Source: an uncultured Christensenella sp. (GTDB lineage Bacteria; Bacillota; Clostridia; Christensenellales; Borkfalkiaceae). Taken from it: a DNA stretch of 35,498 nucleotides. Below are positions 8,293-16,533 of the stretch, piece after piece (the first letter of the stretch is position 1; every line of letters begins with the position of its first letter). The position numbers and the translations under genes were made by a program. The notes under the pieces were generated by a model that was given only the letters and a program-made list of their open reading frames with translations, had not been told where the DNA came from and searched no databases. The stretch spans positions 42,848 through 78,345 of the forward strand of contig CAJTRW010000004.1 in assembly GCA_910578765.1 (NCBI GenBank), written 5' to 3'.

Positions 8293-8650
8293 TATCTTCA
8301 GCTTCGAGACCGTTTAAAATTTTATCTATCTTAGTTCCGTATTCCATACTTCCGTCAAGATGAAACCTAAGCTCCGGAACAGTTCTTATCCGCATTACTT
8401 TGGCAAGCTCATGCCTTATAAACCCGGCATTCTCACAGATAATATCAAAACTTTTTTTACTTTTTTCTTTATCGGTATCGAATACGCTTATATATATTTT
8501 AGCACTTTTCAAATCGGGCGCTATATCCGCCGACGTAACGCTGATAATCGTGCTTAGTTCGGGATAAACGTTTTTCAGTTTATTAGATATAACCGCAGAA
8601 ATTTCCTTTTGAAATTCTCCGGAAAGACGGTCTCCCCTGGTTACTTTCAT
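8282..8650 (-). CDS. rbfA: ribosome-binding factor A
   Basis: RbfA (122 residues) is a single KH-like domain factor that binds the 30S subunit and helps mature the 5' end of 16S rRNA, important in the cold. The family start RGDRLSGEFQKEISAVI and the central segment YISVFDTDKE are seen, along with RTVPELRFHLDGSMEYG near the end. It lies 12 nt after infB and its end overlaps nrnA by 11 bp. Confidence 0.95.
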   Translation of the reverse strand: MKVTRGDRLSGEFQKEISAVISNKLKNVYPELSTIISVTSADIAPDLKSAKIYISVFDTDKEKSKKSFDIICENAGFIRHELAKVMRIRTVPELRFHLDGSMEYGTKIDKILNGLEAEDNDE

Positions 8651-8662
8651 ACTTGTTCCCCT

Positions 8663-11125
8663 TTATGCGGCAACCTGTTCGATAATGTAACACTCTATTA
8701 TATCGCCGATCCTGATGTCGTTAAAGCCTTCGATAGCGCAACCGCATTCAAACCCGAAAGCAACTTCTTTCACGTCGTCCTTAAAGCGTTTAAGCTGCTT
8801 GACGTTGCCCTCGACGACAAGGACGTCGTCCCTGTAAATACGCAGTTTTCCTCCGCGGATTATTTTACCGTCAAGCACGTAGCAACCTGCAATATTGCCG
8901 ACGCCCGTAATTTTGAACGTCTGACGTACTTCGCACTTGCCAAGATACACCTCGTGATATTTGGGCGAAAGCATACCTTTCAAAGCCGCCTGCATATCGT
9001 CAAGCAAATCGTAAATAATTCTGTAACTTCTTACGTCGACTTTGCTTCTTTCGGCGAGAACTTTCGCCTTTGCGTCCGGACGCACGTTAAAGCCCAAAAT
9101 TATGGCATTTGAAGAATCCGCAAGCATTACGTCCGTTTCCGTTATGGCGCCGGCGCCGCTGTGAATTACTTTAACCTGCACTTCCTCATTGGAAAGTTTG
9201 ACTACCGACTGCTTTACAGCCTCGACAGAGCCCTGCACGTCGCCCTTTATTATGAGATTGAGAGTTTTAAGATTACCGTCCGCAATCATGCCGAACATCT
9301 CTTCAAGCGAAACCTTAGAAGCCGCTTTAACTTTTGCGTCGCTGACTTTTCTCTTTCTCTCGTCGATAACTTCTTTCATAAGAGCCTGTGATACGGCAAA
9401 AATAGAATCTCCCGAATTGGGAACTTCGTCGAGACCGAGAATATTAACCGCCATAGAAGGACCTGCTTCTTTTACGATTTTTCCGCTGTCGTCTATCATG
9501 GCGCGGACTTTTCCGGTTACGGTACCCGATATTAAATTATCGCCTGTGTGGAGCGTGCCGTTCTGTATAAGTACCGTAGCAACGGGACCCTTACCTTTAT
9601 CGAGACGCGCTTCTATAATAACACCGCGCGCTTCTCTCGCGGGATTCGCAAGAAGTTCCTTCATTTCCGCGGACAGAAGTAAACTTTCCAAAAGGTTGTC
9701 TATGCCCTCGCCCGTTTTACATGAGATAGGACAAACTATGGTTTTTCCGCCCCACTCCTCGGGAACAAGGTCGTAAGTCGTAAGCTCTTGCTTTACCTTT
9801 TCGGGATTGGCGCCTACTTTATCCATCTTATTGACGGCAACGATTATCTGAACGTTAGCGGCTTTTGCATGATTTATTGCCTCGATAGTCTGCGGCATTA
9901 TACCGTCGTCTGCGGCAACGACCAAAATTACGAAGTCCGTAACCTGAGCACCGCGCGCACGCATTGCCGTAAACGCTTCATGCCCGGGCGTATCGATAAA
10001 GGTTATTCCTTTGCCGTGTACGTTAACAGTATAAGCGCCTATATGCTGGGTTATGCCGCCCGCTTCGCCTGCGGCGCAATTCGCCTTTCTTATATAGTCC
10101 AAAAGCGAGGTTTTGCCGTGGTCTACATGCCCCATAACCGTAACAACGGGAGCGCGCGGAACAAGACTTTCTATCTCCTCCACGGTATCTGCCTGTTGCT
10201 CGAACAAAACTTCTTCGGCTGTTTTTTCCGGCTTATATTCAAGCTCTATTCCGAGCCCTGCCGCCAAAAGCGCGGCTGTGTCGTAATCTATAGACTCGTT
10301 TACGGTCTTCATAATACCTTCTTTGAAAAGGCGCTTGGTTATATCCACTGCGGAAATACCCAGCTTTTCCGAAAGCATTTTCAAAGGGATATCGTCCGTT
10401 GTTACGACTGCGCGTTCTATTTTTATAGTCTGCGCGCTCTGCTGTTTCTTGTCTTTCTTTAATCTGAGTTTTCTGTAACCGCTCTTATTTTCGTCAAAGT
10501 CTTCCACTGTCGCGCCCTGCTGTTTCTGCAATGCGCGTTTTGAAACCGTATGTCTTTCCTTATCGACATAAGTTCTGTCAAAGCTTTGCTTCTTTTTATC
10601 CGGTCCGAAATTTTTAACTTTATTTGGCTGAGCATTTGCCGCGGGAGCGGGCTGCACAGCGCCGTTGAATTTCTGCGGCGGGCGGGGACGGTTGCCGTCG
10701 TTGTTGACGTAAGACGGACGCTCTCCCGCACCGCGGCGAACGTTATCCGTCCTATTGACGAAAACCTTGTTTTCCGCAGGCTTTTGACGGGAAGGATTTG
10801 CAGGCTGAATATGAGACTGCGTCTGCGTCTGTGTTTGAGACTGAGACTGAGGCTGTTCCTGCTTTTGAGGCTTAGCCTCCTCAACCGGCTTTTCCGCCTC
10901 GGCGGTAGCTTTAGCGATAGCCGCCTGTTCTGCCGCAAGCTTTTCCGCGGCAATCCTTTCTTCTTCAAGTTTTTTAAGCTGCTTTGCGTTTTCCAAATCC
11001 GAAAGCTTTTTTAAAATTTCGGCAACGTCTTTTTCTGCGGCGCCGACTTTTTTAGATAGTTCGGCAATTTTTCCGCCCGTAATAAGCTTGCCTATTTCTT
11101 CAATATTTTCGTATTTTTTTGCCAT
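8663..11125 (-). CDS. infB: translation initiation factor IF-2
   Basis: IF-2 (820 residues) is the GTPase that brings fMet-tRNA to the 30S subunit and drives subunit joining. The first ~230 residues are low-complexity: an E/A/K-rich helix, then a Gln/Ser/Thr/Pro-rich linker with alternating SQSQTQTQTQ, then a basic stretch. An IF2_N domain follows (about 245-300, IPLKMLSEKLGI onward). The G domain shows GHVDHGKTS, DTPGHEAF and NKMD. Domains II, III and the fMet-binding C-terminal domain are complete. It lies 6 nt after ylxQ. A GGAGG lies unusually far (13 nt) before the ATG. Confidence 0.98.
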   Translation of the reverse strand: MAKKYENIEEIGKLITGGKIAELSKKVGAAEKDVAEILKKLSDLENAKQLKKLEEERIAAEKLAAEQAAIAKATAEAEKPVEEAKPQKQEQPQSQSQTQTQTQSHIQPANPSRQKPAENKVFVNRTDNVRRGAGERPSYVNNDGNRPRPPQKFNGAVQPAPAANAQPNKVKNFGPDKKKQSFDRTYVDKERHTVSKRALQKQQGATVEDFDENKSGYRKLRLKKDKKQQSAQTIKIERAVVTTDDIPLKMLSEKLGISAVDITKRLFKEGIMKTVNESIDYDTAALLAAGLGIELEYKPEKTAEEVLFEQQADTVEEIESLVPRAPVVTVMGHVDHGKTSLLDYIRKANCAAGEAGGITQHIGAYTVNVHGKGITFIDTPGHEAFTAMRARGAQVTDFVILVVAADDGIMPQTIEAINHAKAANVQIIVAVNKMDKVGANPEKVKQELTTYDLVPEEWGGKTIVCPISCKTGEGIDNLLESLLLSAEMKELLANPAREARGVIIEARLDKGKGPVATVLIQNGTLHTGDNLISGTVTGKVRAMIDDSGKIVKEAGPSMAVNILGLDEVPNSGDSIFAVSQALMKEVIDERKRKVSDAKVKAASKVSLEEMFGMIADGNLKTLNLIIKGDVQGSVEAVKQSVVKLSNEEVQVKVIHSGAGAITETDVMLADSSNAIILGFNVRPDAKAKVLAERSKVDVRSYRIIYDLLDDMQAALKGMLSPKYHEVYLGKCEVRQTFKITGVGNIAGCYVLDGKIIRGGKLRIYRDDVLVVEGNVKQLKRFKDDVKEVAFGFECGCAIEGFNDIRIGDIIECYIIEQVAA

Positions 11126-11131
11126 ATTTTA

Positions 11132-11452
11132 TTAAATGCCTCCGGTATATAACTCGCAATTATTATCACCGCTGTCGACTATCGCTTCCGCAAGATTTTT
11201 ATCCGTTACCGCAGCCAGTCTGCATAACGGCTTGTTGACCAGTTCTTCAAATCCTTCTTTACAAACAAGAAGCGGACAGCCGAATTTATTTTTGAATTTC
11301 AAAGCATATCTCAAAGAATTGTTTGCCGCTTTTCCGTCAAGAATAAGCAGATAAACGTTTTTTTTGAGAGTTCCGATAGTATTTGAGCCGAGAACGATTT
11401 TTCTCGCTTTCAAGCAGAAACCCACGTAAGTTTGCAACTTACTTTGCGCCAA
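11132..11452 (-). CDS. ylxQ: YlxQ, L7Ae/L30e-family RNA-binding protein
   Basis: This 106-residue protein belongs to the ribosomal L7Ae/L30e/S12e family, found between ylxR and infB in Firmicutes and thought to bind kink-turn RNA. The family features are GFCLKARKIVLGSNT (N-terminal helix with glycine turn), the hydrophobic strand VYLLILDGKA and the conserved LLVCKE strand. The start is a TTG codon at 11452 inside the end of ylxR (14-bp overlap); no better start in family register is visible. Confidence 0.9.
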   Translation of the reverse strand: MAQSKLQTYVGFCLKARKIVLGSNTIGTLKKNVYLLILDGKAANNSLRYALKFKNKFGCPLLVCKEGFEELVNKPLCRLAAVTDKNLAEAIVDSGDNNCELYTGGI

Positions 11453-11711
11453 AATATTCCTCCTCGATGGCGGCGTACACGTCGGCGCTAACCTCGCAAG
11501 AAAAAACTTTATTCAACAGCCGTTGCTTTTTCAGCTTGGCAACGCACTCCGCACTGTCGCAGATATATGCCCCGCGTCCCGACGCTTTGGAAGAAAAATC
11601 CAGAAAAATTTTACCGTCGCCGTCTTTTACGACGCGTAACATTGATCTTTTATCTTTCAGCTCTCTGCAAGCAACGCACATTCTCAAAGGAATTTTTCTT
11701 GACTTGGACAT
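11439..11711 (-). CDS. rnpM: YlxR / RnpM, RNase P-binding protein
   Basis: This 90-residue protein matches YlxR, renamed RnpM in B. subtilis because it binds and modulates the RNase P RNA. The signature RMCVACRELKDK lies near the N-terminus; GRGAYIC and a second Cys-containing helix follow. It starts 3 nt after the nusA stop and overlaps ylxQ. The position is the universal Firmicutes one. Confidence 0.93.
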   Translation of the reverse strand: MSKSRKIPLRMCVACRELKDKRSMLRVVKDGDGKIFLDFSSKASGRGAYICDSAECVAKLKKQRLLNKVFSCEVSADVYAAIEEEYFGAK

Positions 11712-11714
11712 CGG

Positions 11715-12818
11715 TTAATTTTCTTCGTTTTCTCCGCTGTTTTCGTTACTTTCTTCCGCGCCGAAGCCCATCTTTTTTGCGGCGCTCTCGCTCTTGACGT
11801 CTATTTTCCAACCGGTAAGCCTTACCGCAAGACGCGCGTTTTGTCCGTCTTTACCTATTGCAAGAGAAAGCTTATCGTCGGGAACAACCGCCATAGCTGT
11901 CTTTTCGCCGTCAAGTTGAGTTACAGAAATAACCTTTGCGGGAGAAAGCGCTTTTGCTATAAATTCCAATGGATTTTCCGACCAGGGAATTATATCTATT
12001 TTTTCGCCTTTAAGTTCTTCTACTATCGCGTTGACCCTTGCCCCTTTATTGCCTACGCAAGCGCCGACGGCGTCGACTCTTTTATCCTCTGAATAAATAG
12101 CAATTTTCGTTCTTGCGCCGGGCTCGCGGCTGATAGACTTTATAATTACGGTGTTTTGTTTAATTTCAGGTACTTCTTCTTCGAAAAGTTTTCTGACAAG
12201 TCCGGAAGAAGAACGGCTTACAAGCACCTGCGCGCCGCGGAAATTGTTTTTTACTTTTTTTACGAACACTTTAATTCTGTCGTTTACGTTATACGTTTCG
12301 CCGGGAACCTGATCGGAAGGAAGCAAAAGCCCCTCGACCTGACCCTTACCGAATTCTATAATAATATTTTTTGCGTCTATTTTACGCACGACGCCCACAA
12401 GAAGCTCGCCCTCTTTATCGGAATATTCGCTTACGGCGGCATCTCTTTCGGTTTCGTTCAGCTTCTGCAAAATCACCTGTTTAGCCGTCTGCGCAGCTAT
12501 ACGGCTGAAATCCTTGGGAACGAATTTTTCCGTAACTTTGTCGCCGACTTTATAGCTCTTTTTAATAGCGCGGGCGTCTTCAAGAGAAATCTCGCTGTCT
12601 GCGTCCGTAACTTCTTCAACGACGTTTCTTACGGTAAAGAAATCTATTGTGCCTTTTTCGGGGTTAAGCTTTATATCTATAGCCCCTACTGCGCCTGTAT
12701 ACTGCTTTTTGAAAGCAGAAGAAAGCGCGTTGACAAGCGCGTCCAGAAAAACCTGTTCGGGTATTCCTTTTTCTTTTTCCAAATCCGCAAGCGCAGCAAA
12801 AAAGTCTTTATTTGTCAT
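11715..12818 (-). CDS. nusA: transcription termination/antitermination factor NusA
   Basis: NusA (367 residues) binds RNA polymerase and nascent RNA to modulate pausing and intrinsic termination. Domain order is the N-terminal RNAP-binding domain (1 to ~125), S1 domain (about 130-200), then KH1 and KH2 (SREPGARTKIA, GACVGNKGARVNAI, DDKLSLAIGKDGQNARLA). A short acidic, Glu/Asn-rich tail follows. It lacks the C-terminal acidic repeats of E. coli NusA, as usual in Firmicutes. A GGAG site precedes the ATG and rimP lies upstream. Confidence 0.97.
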   Translation of the reverse strand: MTNKDFFAALADLEKEKGIPEQVFLDALVNALSSAFKKQYTGAVGAIDIKLNPEKGTIDFFTVRNVVEEVTDADSEISLEDARAIKKSYKVGDKVTEKFVPKDFSRIAAQTAKQVILQKLNETERDAAVSEYSDKEGELLVGVVRKIDAKNIIIEFGKGQVEGLLLPSDQVPGETYNVNDRIKVFVKKVKNNFRGAQVLVSRSSSGLVRKLFEEEVPEIKQNTVIIKSISREPGARTKIAIYSEDKRVDAVGACVGNKGARVNAIVEELKGEKIDIIPWSENPLEFIAKALSPAKVISVTQLDGEKTAMAVVPDDKLSLAIGKDGQNARLAVRLTGWKIDVKSESAAKKMGFGAEESNENSGENEEN

Positions 12819-12865
12819 TTTTAATCTCCTGACATTGAAAATGGTCGTATATTTTAATCTGACGC

Positions 12866-13324
12866 TCAGTCAAATTTAATTGCTTTATTTATTTTGGCTA
12901 TTTTGTTGAAACTGAGTTTTATTTCTTCCGCGCCGATTTTCACGGTAACGGCGTTTTTGTCGTAATCCGTCAAAACGCCTTCCAGAAACTTTTTACCTTT
13001 AAGCGGAGCATATAATCTTATTTCAACTTCCTTTCCGAGATTCCGCTCGAAATCTCGCTCGGTCTTAAACGGTCTGTCAAGTCCGGGGCTTGAAACGTTC
13101 AAAGTGTACGGCGCGCCGTACGAAGGATCGATTTCGTCAATAGGTTCCATAATCGCGTTATGAAATTTTTCACAGGTGTCCAAATCAACGCCGTCGGAAG
13201 TTTCTATAAAAACAGTAATAGTCTCCGTACGCTTGTCGCAGTCCACTTCTACTATCTCTATGTCCATAGATTCGGCAATCTTTTCAAGAAAGACACGTAA
13301 GTCTTCAACAGGTTTAAAATTCAT
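12866..13324 (-). CDS. rimP: ribosome maturation factor RimP
   Basis: RimP assists 30S assembly in the cytosol. I start it at the ATG at 13324, giving 152 residues beginning MNFKPVEDLRVFLEK, the usual length and register. An upstream in-frame TTG at 13373-13375 would add 17 residues encoded by a perfect hairpin and is unlikely to be used. Conserved features are IEIVEVDCD, the SSPGLDRPFK motif and a C-terminal SH3-like domain (VEIRLYAPLKGKKFLEGVL). It heads the rimP-nusA-infB transcript, directly downstream of a good promoter. Confidence 0.94.
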   Translation of the reverse strand: MNFKPVEDLRVFLEKIAESMDIEIVEVDCDKRTETITVFIETSDGVDLDTCEKFHNAIMEPIDEIDPSYGAPYTLNVSSPGLDRPFKTERDFERNLGKEVEIRLYAPLKGKKFLEGVLTDYDKNAVTVKIGAEEIKLSFNKIAKINKAIKFD

Positions 13325-13342
13325 ATACGCTCTTATATAAGT

Positions 13343-13370
13343 ATTGAGTGCCTGTAAGTAGGCACTCAAT
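13343..13370 (-). promoter_or_regulatory. perfect hairpin in the rimP leader
   Basis: A perfect 11-bp inverted repeat (ATTGAGTGCCT with AGGCACTCAAT) has a six-base loop. It lies in the 5' untranslated region between the predicted start of transcription near 13390 and the rimP ATG. No T tract follows, so it is not a standard terminator. A second weaker repeat (TCTCAAC at 13370-13376, GTTGAGA at 13388-13394) abuts it at the promoter-proximal side. Confidence 0.6.
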
Positions 13371-13396
13371 CTCAACTTTGGATTAAGGTTGAGATC

Positions 13397-13425
13397 ATTT
13401 TAACATACCCCGGTTAAAAAATCAA
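13397..13425 (-). promoter_or_regulatory. promoter of the rimP-nusA-infB operon
   Basis: On the minus strand, -35 TTGATT (13420-13425) and -10 TAAAAT (13397-13402) are 17 bp apart. It lies just after the stop of the PolC-like exonuclease gene and directs a leader of about 65 nt to rimP. Confidence 0.75.
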
Positions 13426-13428
13426 GCT

Positions 13429-14961
13429 TTATTGCATATTTGGTAAAGATTTTTTTATTTTTATAAGCTCTATAAAAATTTTAGCCGTAACAAGCGCGTC
13501 GTCAACCGCCCTGTGATGATTGAACGAAATACCGAATTTGTCGGCAACGGTATTAAGCTTGTAATTAGACAGAAAAAGAAGCTCCTGCGAAAGCGGTATA
13601 GTGTCTATTAGTCTTCTTTCAAGCATATAACCGCATTTGGCGCAATAGTACTCTACAAATTTAAAATCGAAACCCGCTATATTGTGCCCGACAAGAATAC
13701 TGCCGTCGCAAAATTTATAGAAATCGGGCATGACCTGCTCTTCCGTCGGCGCGCCGTCAACCATAGACTGCGAAATGCCGGTAAGCTTTACAATTTCTTC
13801 CGAAAGCTTTCTCTGCGGATTTATAAAAGTCGAAAAGCTTTCGCAAATTACTCCGTCGTTAATCTTAAATGCGCCTATCTCGATAATTTTATCCATATTA
13901 CCGGATGACGGCGAGGAATTGAGACCCGTCGTTTCCAAATCGAACACCACGAAAGATTTACCTTTCAGGCACTCCGGCACCGAGACGTCGGCAAACATAT
14001 CGGTCTGAGCAATGTCTGAATACGGCTGGGGCCGCACATGCACGTAATATTTGGGTACCGGCTTGGATTCGCGTTTTTTCGGTATGAATCCTTCGGGAAT
14101 CCTGCCGTAATCTATGGTGTTTGCCGTAAACCTTATGAACCCTTTAAACAGCTCCGCCTTGCCAGTACAGACTATGCTGTCGCCGACCTTGAGAGCGCGG
14201 ATTTTATCAATGCTTTTAAGCCTCGTAAAATACGTAACGCGGAAATACGCCGTATTGTCGTTAAGCGTAAAATTATAATATATTTTTTCCTGATTTTTGG
14301 AGTTTGTATAAGTACGCTCTGTTATATCCTCTATTCTGCCACACACAACGACCTTTTCGCTTTCGAAATTCATATCGCTGAGATAAACGGCGTTTTCCTG
14401 TTTTTCGGTTCCCTCAATAAATGCGAAATCTTCTATTTCGAATTTGCGGATCGGAATTTCGTATTCGATATTTTCTTGCCTTTCTTCCGTCACCAAATCC
14501 ATAGCGTTTTTTCCGCCCAAGGCCGTACTGCCGTAAAAATTGCCGCAGTAATATTTTGAAAGGTATCCGTTGACGGTCGTGCATATGTCCGTAGACGCAA
14601 ACGTCGGCATTACTTTAACTGTATAAGAAAAACCGTCCTCACACCTTTTTACGTCGATATCGTCTTTATCAAGCGTAACAAACAAAGCCTTGAAATTTTC
14701 ACGCACGGCCTCTAAAACTTTTTCCGCGACCATAGCGCAGTCAGGCGTAAGCTTTGAAATTTCCACTTTGCAGGCAAACGCTTCGGGAACGCGTTTTCTT
14801 ACCGCGGCTTCAGCGGTTTTGCAATCTTTACCGGAATAAATTTTGTCCGTTATTATTTTTACCGTTACGGCATTTGCGGAGGTATCCAAAACCACGGAAT
14901 TTATTATCGCGTTATTCAACCCGTCGGCACGGCGTATTTCTTCGAGCAAACCGTCAATCAT
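13429..14961 (-). CDS. PolC-derived DEDDh 3'-5' exonuclease lacking PHP and polymerase domains
   Basis: This 510-residue protein sits exactly where Firmicutes carry polC (about 1,440 residues), between ispG and rimP. It resembles only the first third of PolC. An N-terminal region (1 to ~195) is followed by an OB-like fold (about 203-285) and, from residue 335, a DnaQ-like exonuclease. The DEDDh residues are intact: D341 and E343 in VFDLETTG, D432 in HNIAGFDFKF, H483 and D488 in HHRAVDDA. The linker at 286-334, where PolC has the first PHP segment with its HxH metal motif, is short and has no such motif. The gene ends right after the exonuclease, and no polymerase remnant follows. It overlaps ispG by 8 bp. 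A proofreading or repair exonuclease role is inferred. Confidence 0.85.
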   Translation of the reverse strand: MIDGLLEEIRRADGLNNAIINSVVLDTSANAVTVKIITDKIYSGKDCKTAEAAVRKRVPEAFACKVEISKLTPDCAMVAEKVLEAVRENFKALFVTLDKDDIDVKRCEDGFSYTVKVMPTFASTDICTTVNGYLSKYYCGNFYGSTALGGKNAMDLVTEERQENIEYEIPIRKFEIEDFAFIEGTEKQENAVYLSDMNFESEKVVVCGRIEDITERTYTNSKNQEKIYYNFTLNDNTAYFRVTYFTRLKSIDKIRALKVGDSIVCTGKAELFKGFIRFTANTIDYGRIPEGFIPKKRESKPVPKYYVHVRPQPYSDIAQTDMFADVSVPECLKGKSFVVFDLETTGLNSSPSSGNMDKIIEIGAFKINDGVICESFSTFINPQRKLSEEIVKLTGISQSMVDGAPTEEQVMPDFYKFCDGSILVGHNIAGFDFKFVEYYCAKCGYMLERRLIDTIPLSQELLFLSNYKLNTVADKFGISFNHHRAVDDALVTAKIFIELIKIKKSLPNMQ

Positions 14962-16009
14962 TTAAAATACCGTCAATCTCCTTAAAAAATTCTTCTTCCG
15001 CAATTTTCGACGGAACACGCCTTTTGATTTTTCCGTCGGCAAAAATAACGCAGTAGTCTTCCGCACCTGCAATTCCCAAATCGCAATGCTTTGCCTCGCC
15101 AGGACCGTTTACGACGCACCCCATAACCGCTATTTTCAAAGGCTTTGAAAATTTTTCCACATACGCTGAAACTTTTTTTGCCAGACCCATGGAATCCCAC
15201 CGGCATCTGCCGCAAGTCGGACACGACACAACGTCTACAAAATTTTTGTCCAGCCCGACGGCGCGAAGTATACGCTTTGCCGCCGAAATTTCTTTTACGG
15301 GATCGTCAGTAACCGACACCCTCAGCGTATCGCCTATACCGTCAATAAGCAGAGCGCCGAGCGCCGCGGAAGATTTGACCACCGCCATTTCCTCAGTACC
15401 CGCCTCGGTTACACCGATATGCAACGGATACCCGGTTCTTTCGGAAAGAGCGCGGTAAGCTTTAACAGTAAGAGGAACGTCGGAAGCTTTAACGGAAATA
15501 ACGATGTCTTCTACGCCGTACTTTTCCAGAATACGCACATTGCTAAGCGCGCTTTCCACAAGCGCATTTTCGTTTATCCCGTATTTTTCAAGAAACTCTT
15601 TCTCTATACTGCCGGTATTCGCACCTACGCGGACAGGAATTCCGTGCGTTTTAATGCAATCCGCCACATACTTAATTTCCTTTTCGCCCCCGATATTTCC
15701 GGGATTTATTCGGACTTTATCGCAGCCGCTTTCAATAGCGGCAACAGCTAACCTGTCCGAAAAATGAATATCCGCAACAAGAGGTATATTTATTTTATCT
15801 TTTATTTTTTTTATAGATAAGGCGTCAACCTCGTCCAGAACGGAAACACGTATAATCTCGCACCCCGCTTTTTCAAGGCTGCTTATCTGCCGAATAGCAG
15901 CTTCCGTATCGGACGTCTTTACCGTACACATGGACTGAATTTTTACGCTTTCGCCGCCGCCGACAGTAACGCCGCCGATATTAACTTTTCTCGTTGTTTT
16001 ACGGGTCAT
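14954..16009 (-). CDS. ispG: 4-hydroxy-3-methylbut-2-enyl diphosphate synthase (flavodoxin/ferredoxin)
   Basis: IspG (GcpE, 351 residues) converts MEcPP to HMBPP in the MEP isoprenoid pathway using a [4Fe-4S] cluster. The N-terminal TIM barrel begins VNIGGVTVGGG. The cluster-binding C-terminal domain has SCPTCGRC and, later, MGCVVNGPGEA, supplying three Cys, with the conserved Glu of GPGEA. Length is typical of the short bacterial form. Its position before the polC locus is a known Firmicutes arrangement. It starts downstream of the nrdR terminator with GGA close to the ATG; its own promoter was not recognised. Confidence 0.97.
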   Translation of the reverse strand: MTRKTTRKVNIGGVTVGGGESVKIQSMCTVKTSDTEAAIRQISSLEKAGCEIIRVSVLDEVDALSIKKIKDKINIPLVADIHFSDRLAVAAIESGCDKVRINPGNIGGEKEIKYVADCIKTHGIPVRVGANTGSIEKEFLEKYGINENALVESALSNVRILEKYGVEDIVISVKASDVPLTVKAYRALSERTGYPLHIGVTEAGTEEMAVVKSSAALGALLIDGIGDTLRVSVTDDPVKEISAAKRILRAVGLDKNFVDVVSCPTCGRCRWDSMGLAKKVSAYVEKFSKPLKIAVMGCVVNGPGEAKHCDLGIAGAEDYCVIFADGKIKRRVPSKIAEEEFFKEIDGILND

Positions 16010-16017
16010 AATTCCAC

Positions 16018-16048
16018 AAAAATTCAGACAGCGGTTACACTGTCTGAA
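16018..16048 (-). terminator. terminator of the purine-nrdR operon
   Basis: On the minus strand, a 9-bp stem (16040-16048 with 16023-16031) with an 8-nt loop is followed by five consecutive T. It lies just after the nrdR stop and before ispG. Confidence 0.8.
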
Positions 16049-16053
16049 AATCC

Positions 16054-16512
16054 TTATTTTTTATTTTCCATCATTCTCTGAAGTTCTTCCATAAAGCTGG
16101 GTATATCCTTAAATGAACGGTATACGCTTGCATAACGCACATAGGCTACCTCGTCATGTTTTTTAAGCTCCGACATAACAAGTTCGCCTATCCATTTAGA
16201 CGAAACTTCCGGTTCCATCGAATTATAGACCTGCTTTGCAACGGCATTGACTATTTCGTCTATCTCCGTCACTGAAACGGGACGCTTTTCGCACGACTTG
16301 ATTATGCCGCTTTTAATTTTCTGTCCGTCGAAAGCCTGACGCGCTCCGTTGTTTTTAACAACGAGTACGGGCGTATCCTCAATCGTTTCGTATGTAGTGA
16401 AACGCTTGCCGCAACTGAAACATTCACGGCGTCTTCTTATCGTCTTGCCGTCGTCCGCCGAACGGCTGTCGATAACCTTACTGTCCTCATAGCCGCAAAA
16501 ACCGCATCTCAT
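16054..16512 (-). CDS. nrdR: transcriptional repressor NrdR
   Basis: NrdR (152 residues) represses ribonucleotide reductase genes in response to dATP/ATP. The zinc ribbon has C3 and C6 (MRCGFCG) and a second pair in CFSCGKRFTTYE. The ATP-cone domain follows (VVKNNGARQAFDGQKI onward). Length is typical. The start has AGGTG eight bases upstream. It is the last gene of the purine operon, about 20 nt after purL, so de novo purine synthesis and control of deoxyribonucleotide formation share a transcript here. Confidence 0.96.
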   Translation of the reverse strand: MRCGFCGYEDSKVIDSRSADDGKTIRRRRECFSCGKRFTTYETIEDTPVLVVKNNGARQAFDGQKIKSGIIKSCEKRPVSVTEIDEIVNAVAKQVYNSMEPEVSSKWIGELVMSELKKHDEVAYVRYASVYRSFKDIPSFMEELQRMMENKK

Positions 16513-16533
16513 TTAATTTCACCTCGGATATTT

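Noticed and set aside
9189..10462. Two long plus-strand open frames (about 195 and 224 codons) antisense to infB
   Set aside because: Both lie opposite conserved IF-2 domains; their compositions are unlike proteins and no ribosome site was seen.
10812..10855. CRISPR or tandem-repeat locus in infB
   Set aside because: The repeats are 6-bp coding repeats for Gln/Ser/Thr in a known low-complexity linker, without spacers.
12156..12824. A 222-codon plus-strand open frame opposite nusA
   Set aside because: Phe/Tyr-rich translation caused by antisense reading of nusA; no supporting signal.
13343..13370. Intrinsic terminator for the exonuclease gene
   Set aside because: The stem is strong, but no T run follows on the minus strand and it lies downstream of the rimP promoter.
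13325..13375. N-terminal extension of RimP from a TTG codon at 13375
   Set aside because: The extra 17 residues are encoded by a perfect leader hairpin, RimP family length and register fit the ATG at 13324, and a TTG start there has no ribosome site.
13371..13428. Remnant of the PolC polymerase domain after the exonuclease gene
   Set aside because: Only a promoter and leader hairpins occupy the gap before rimP; there is no frameshifted polymerase sequence.
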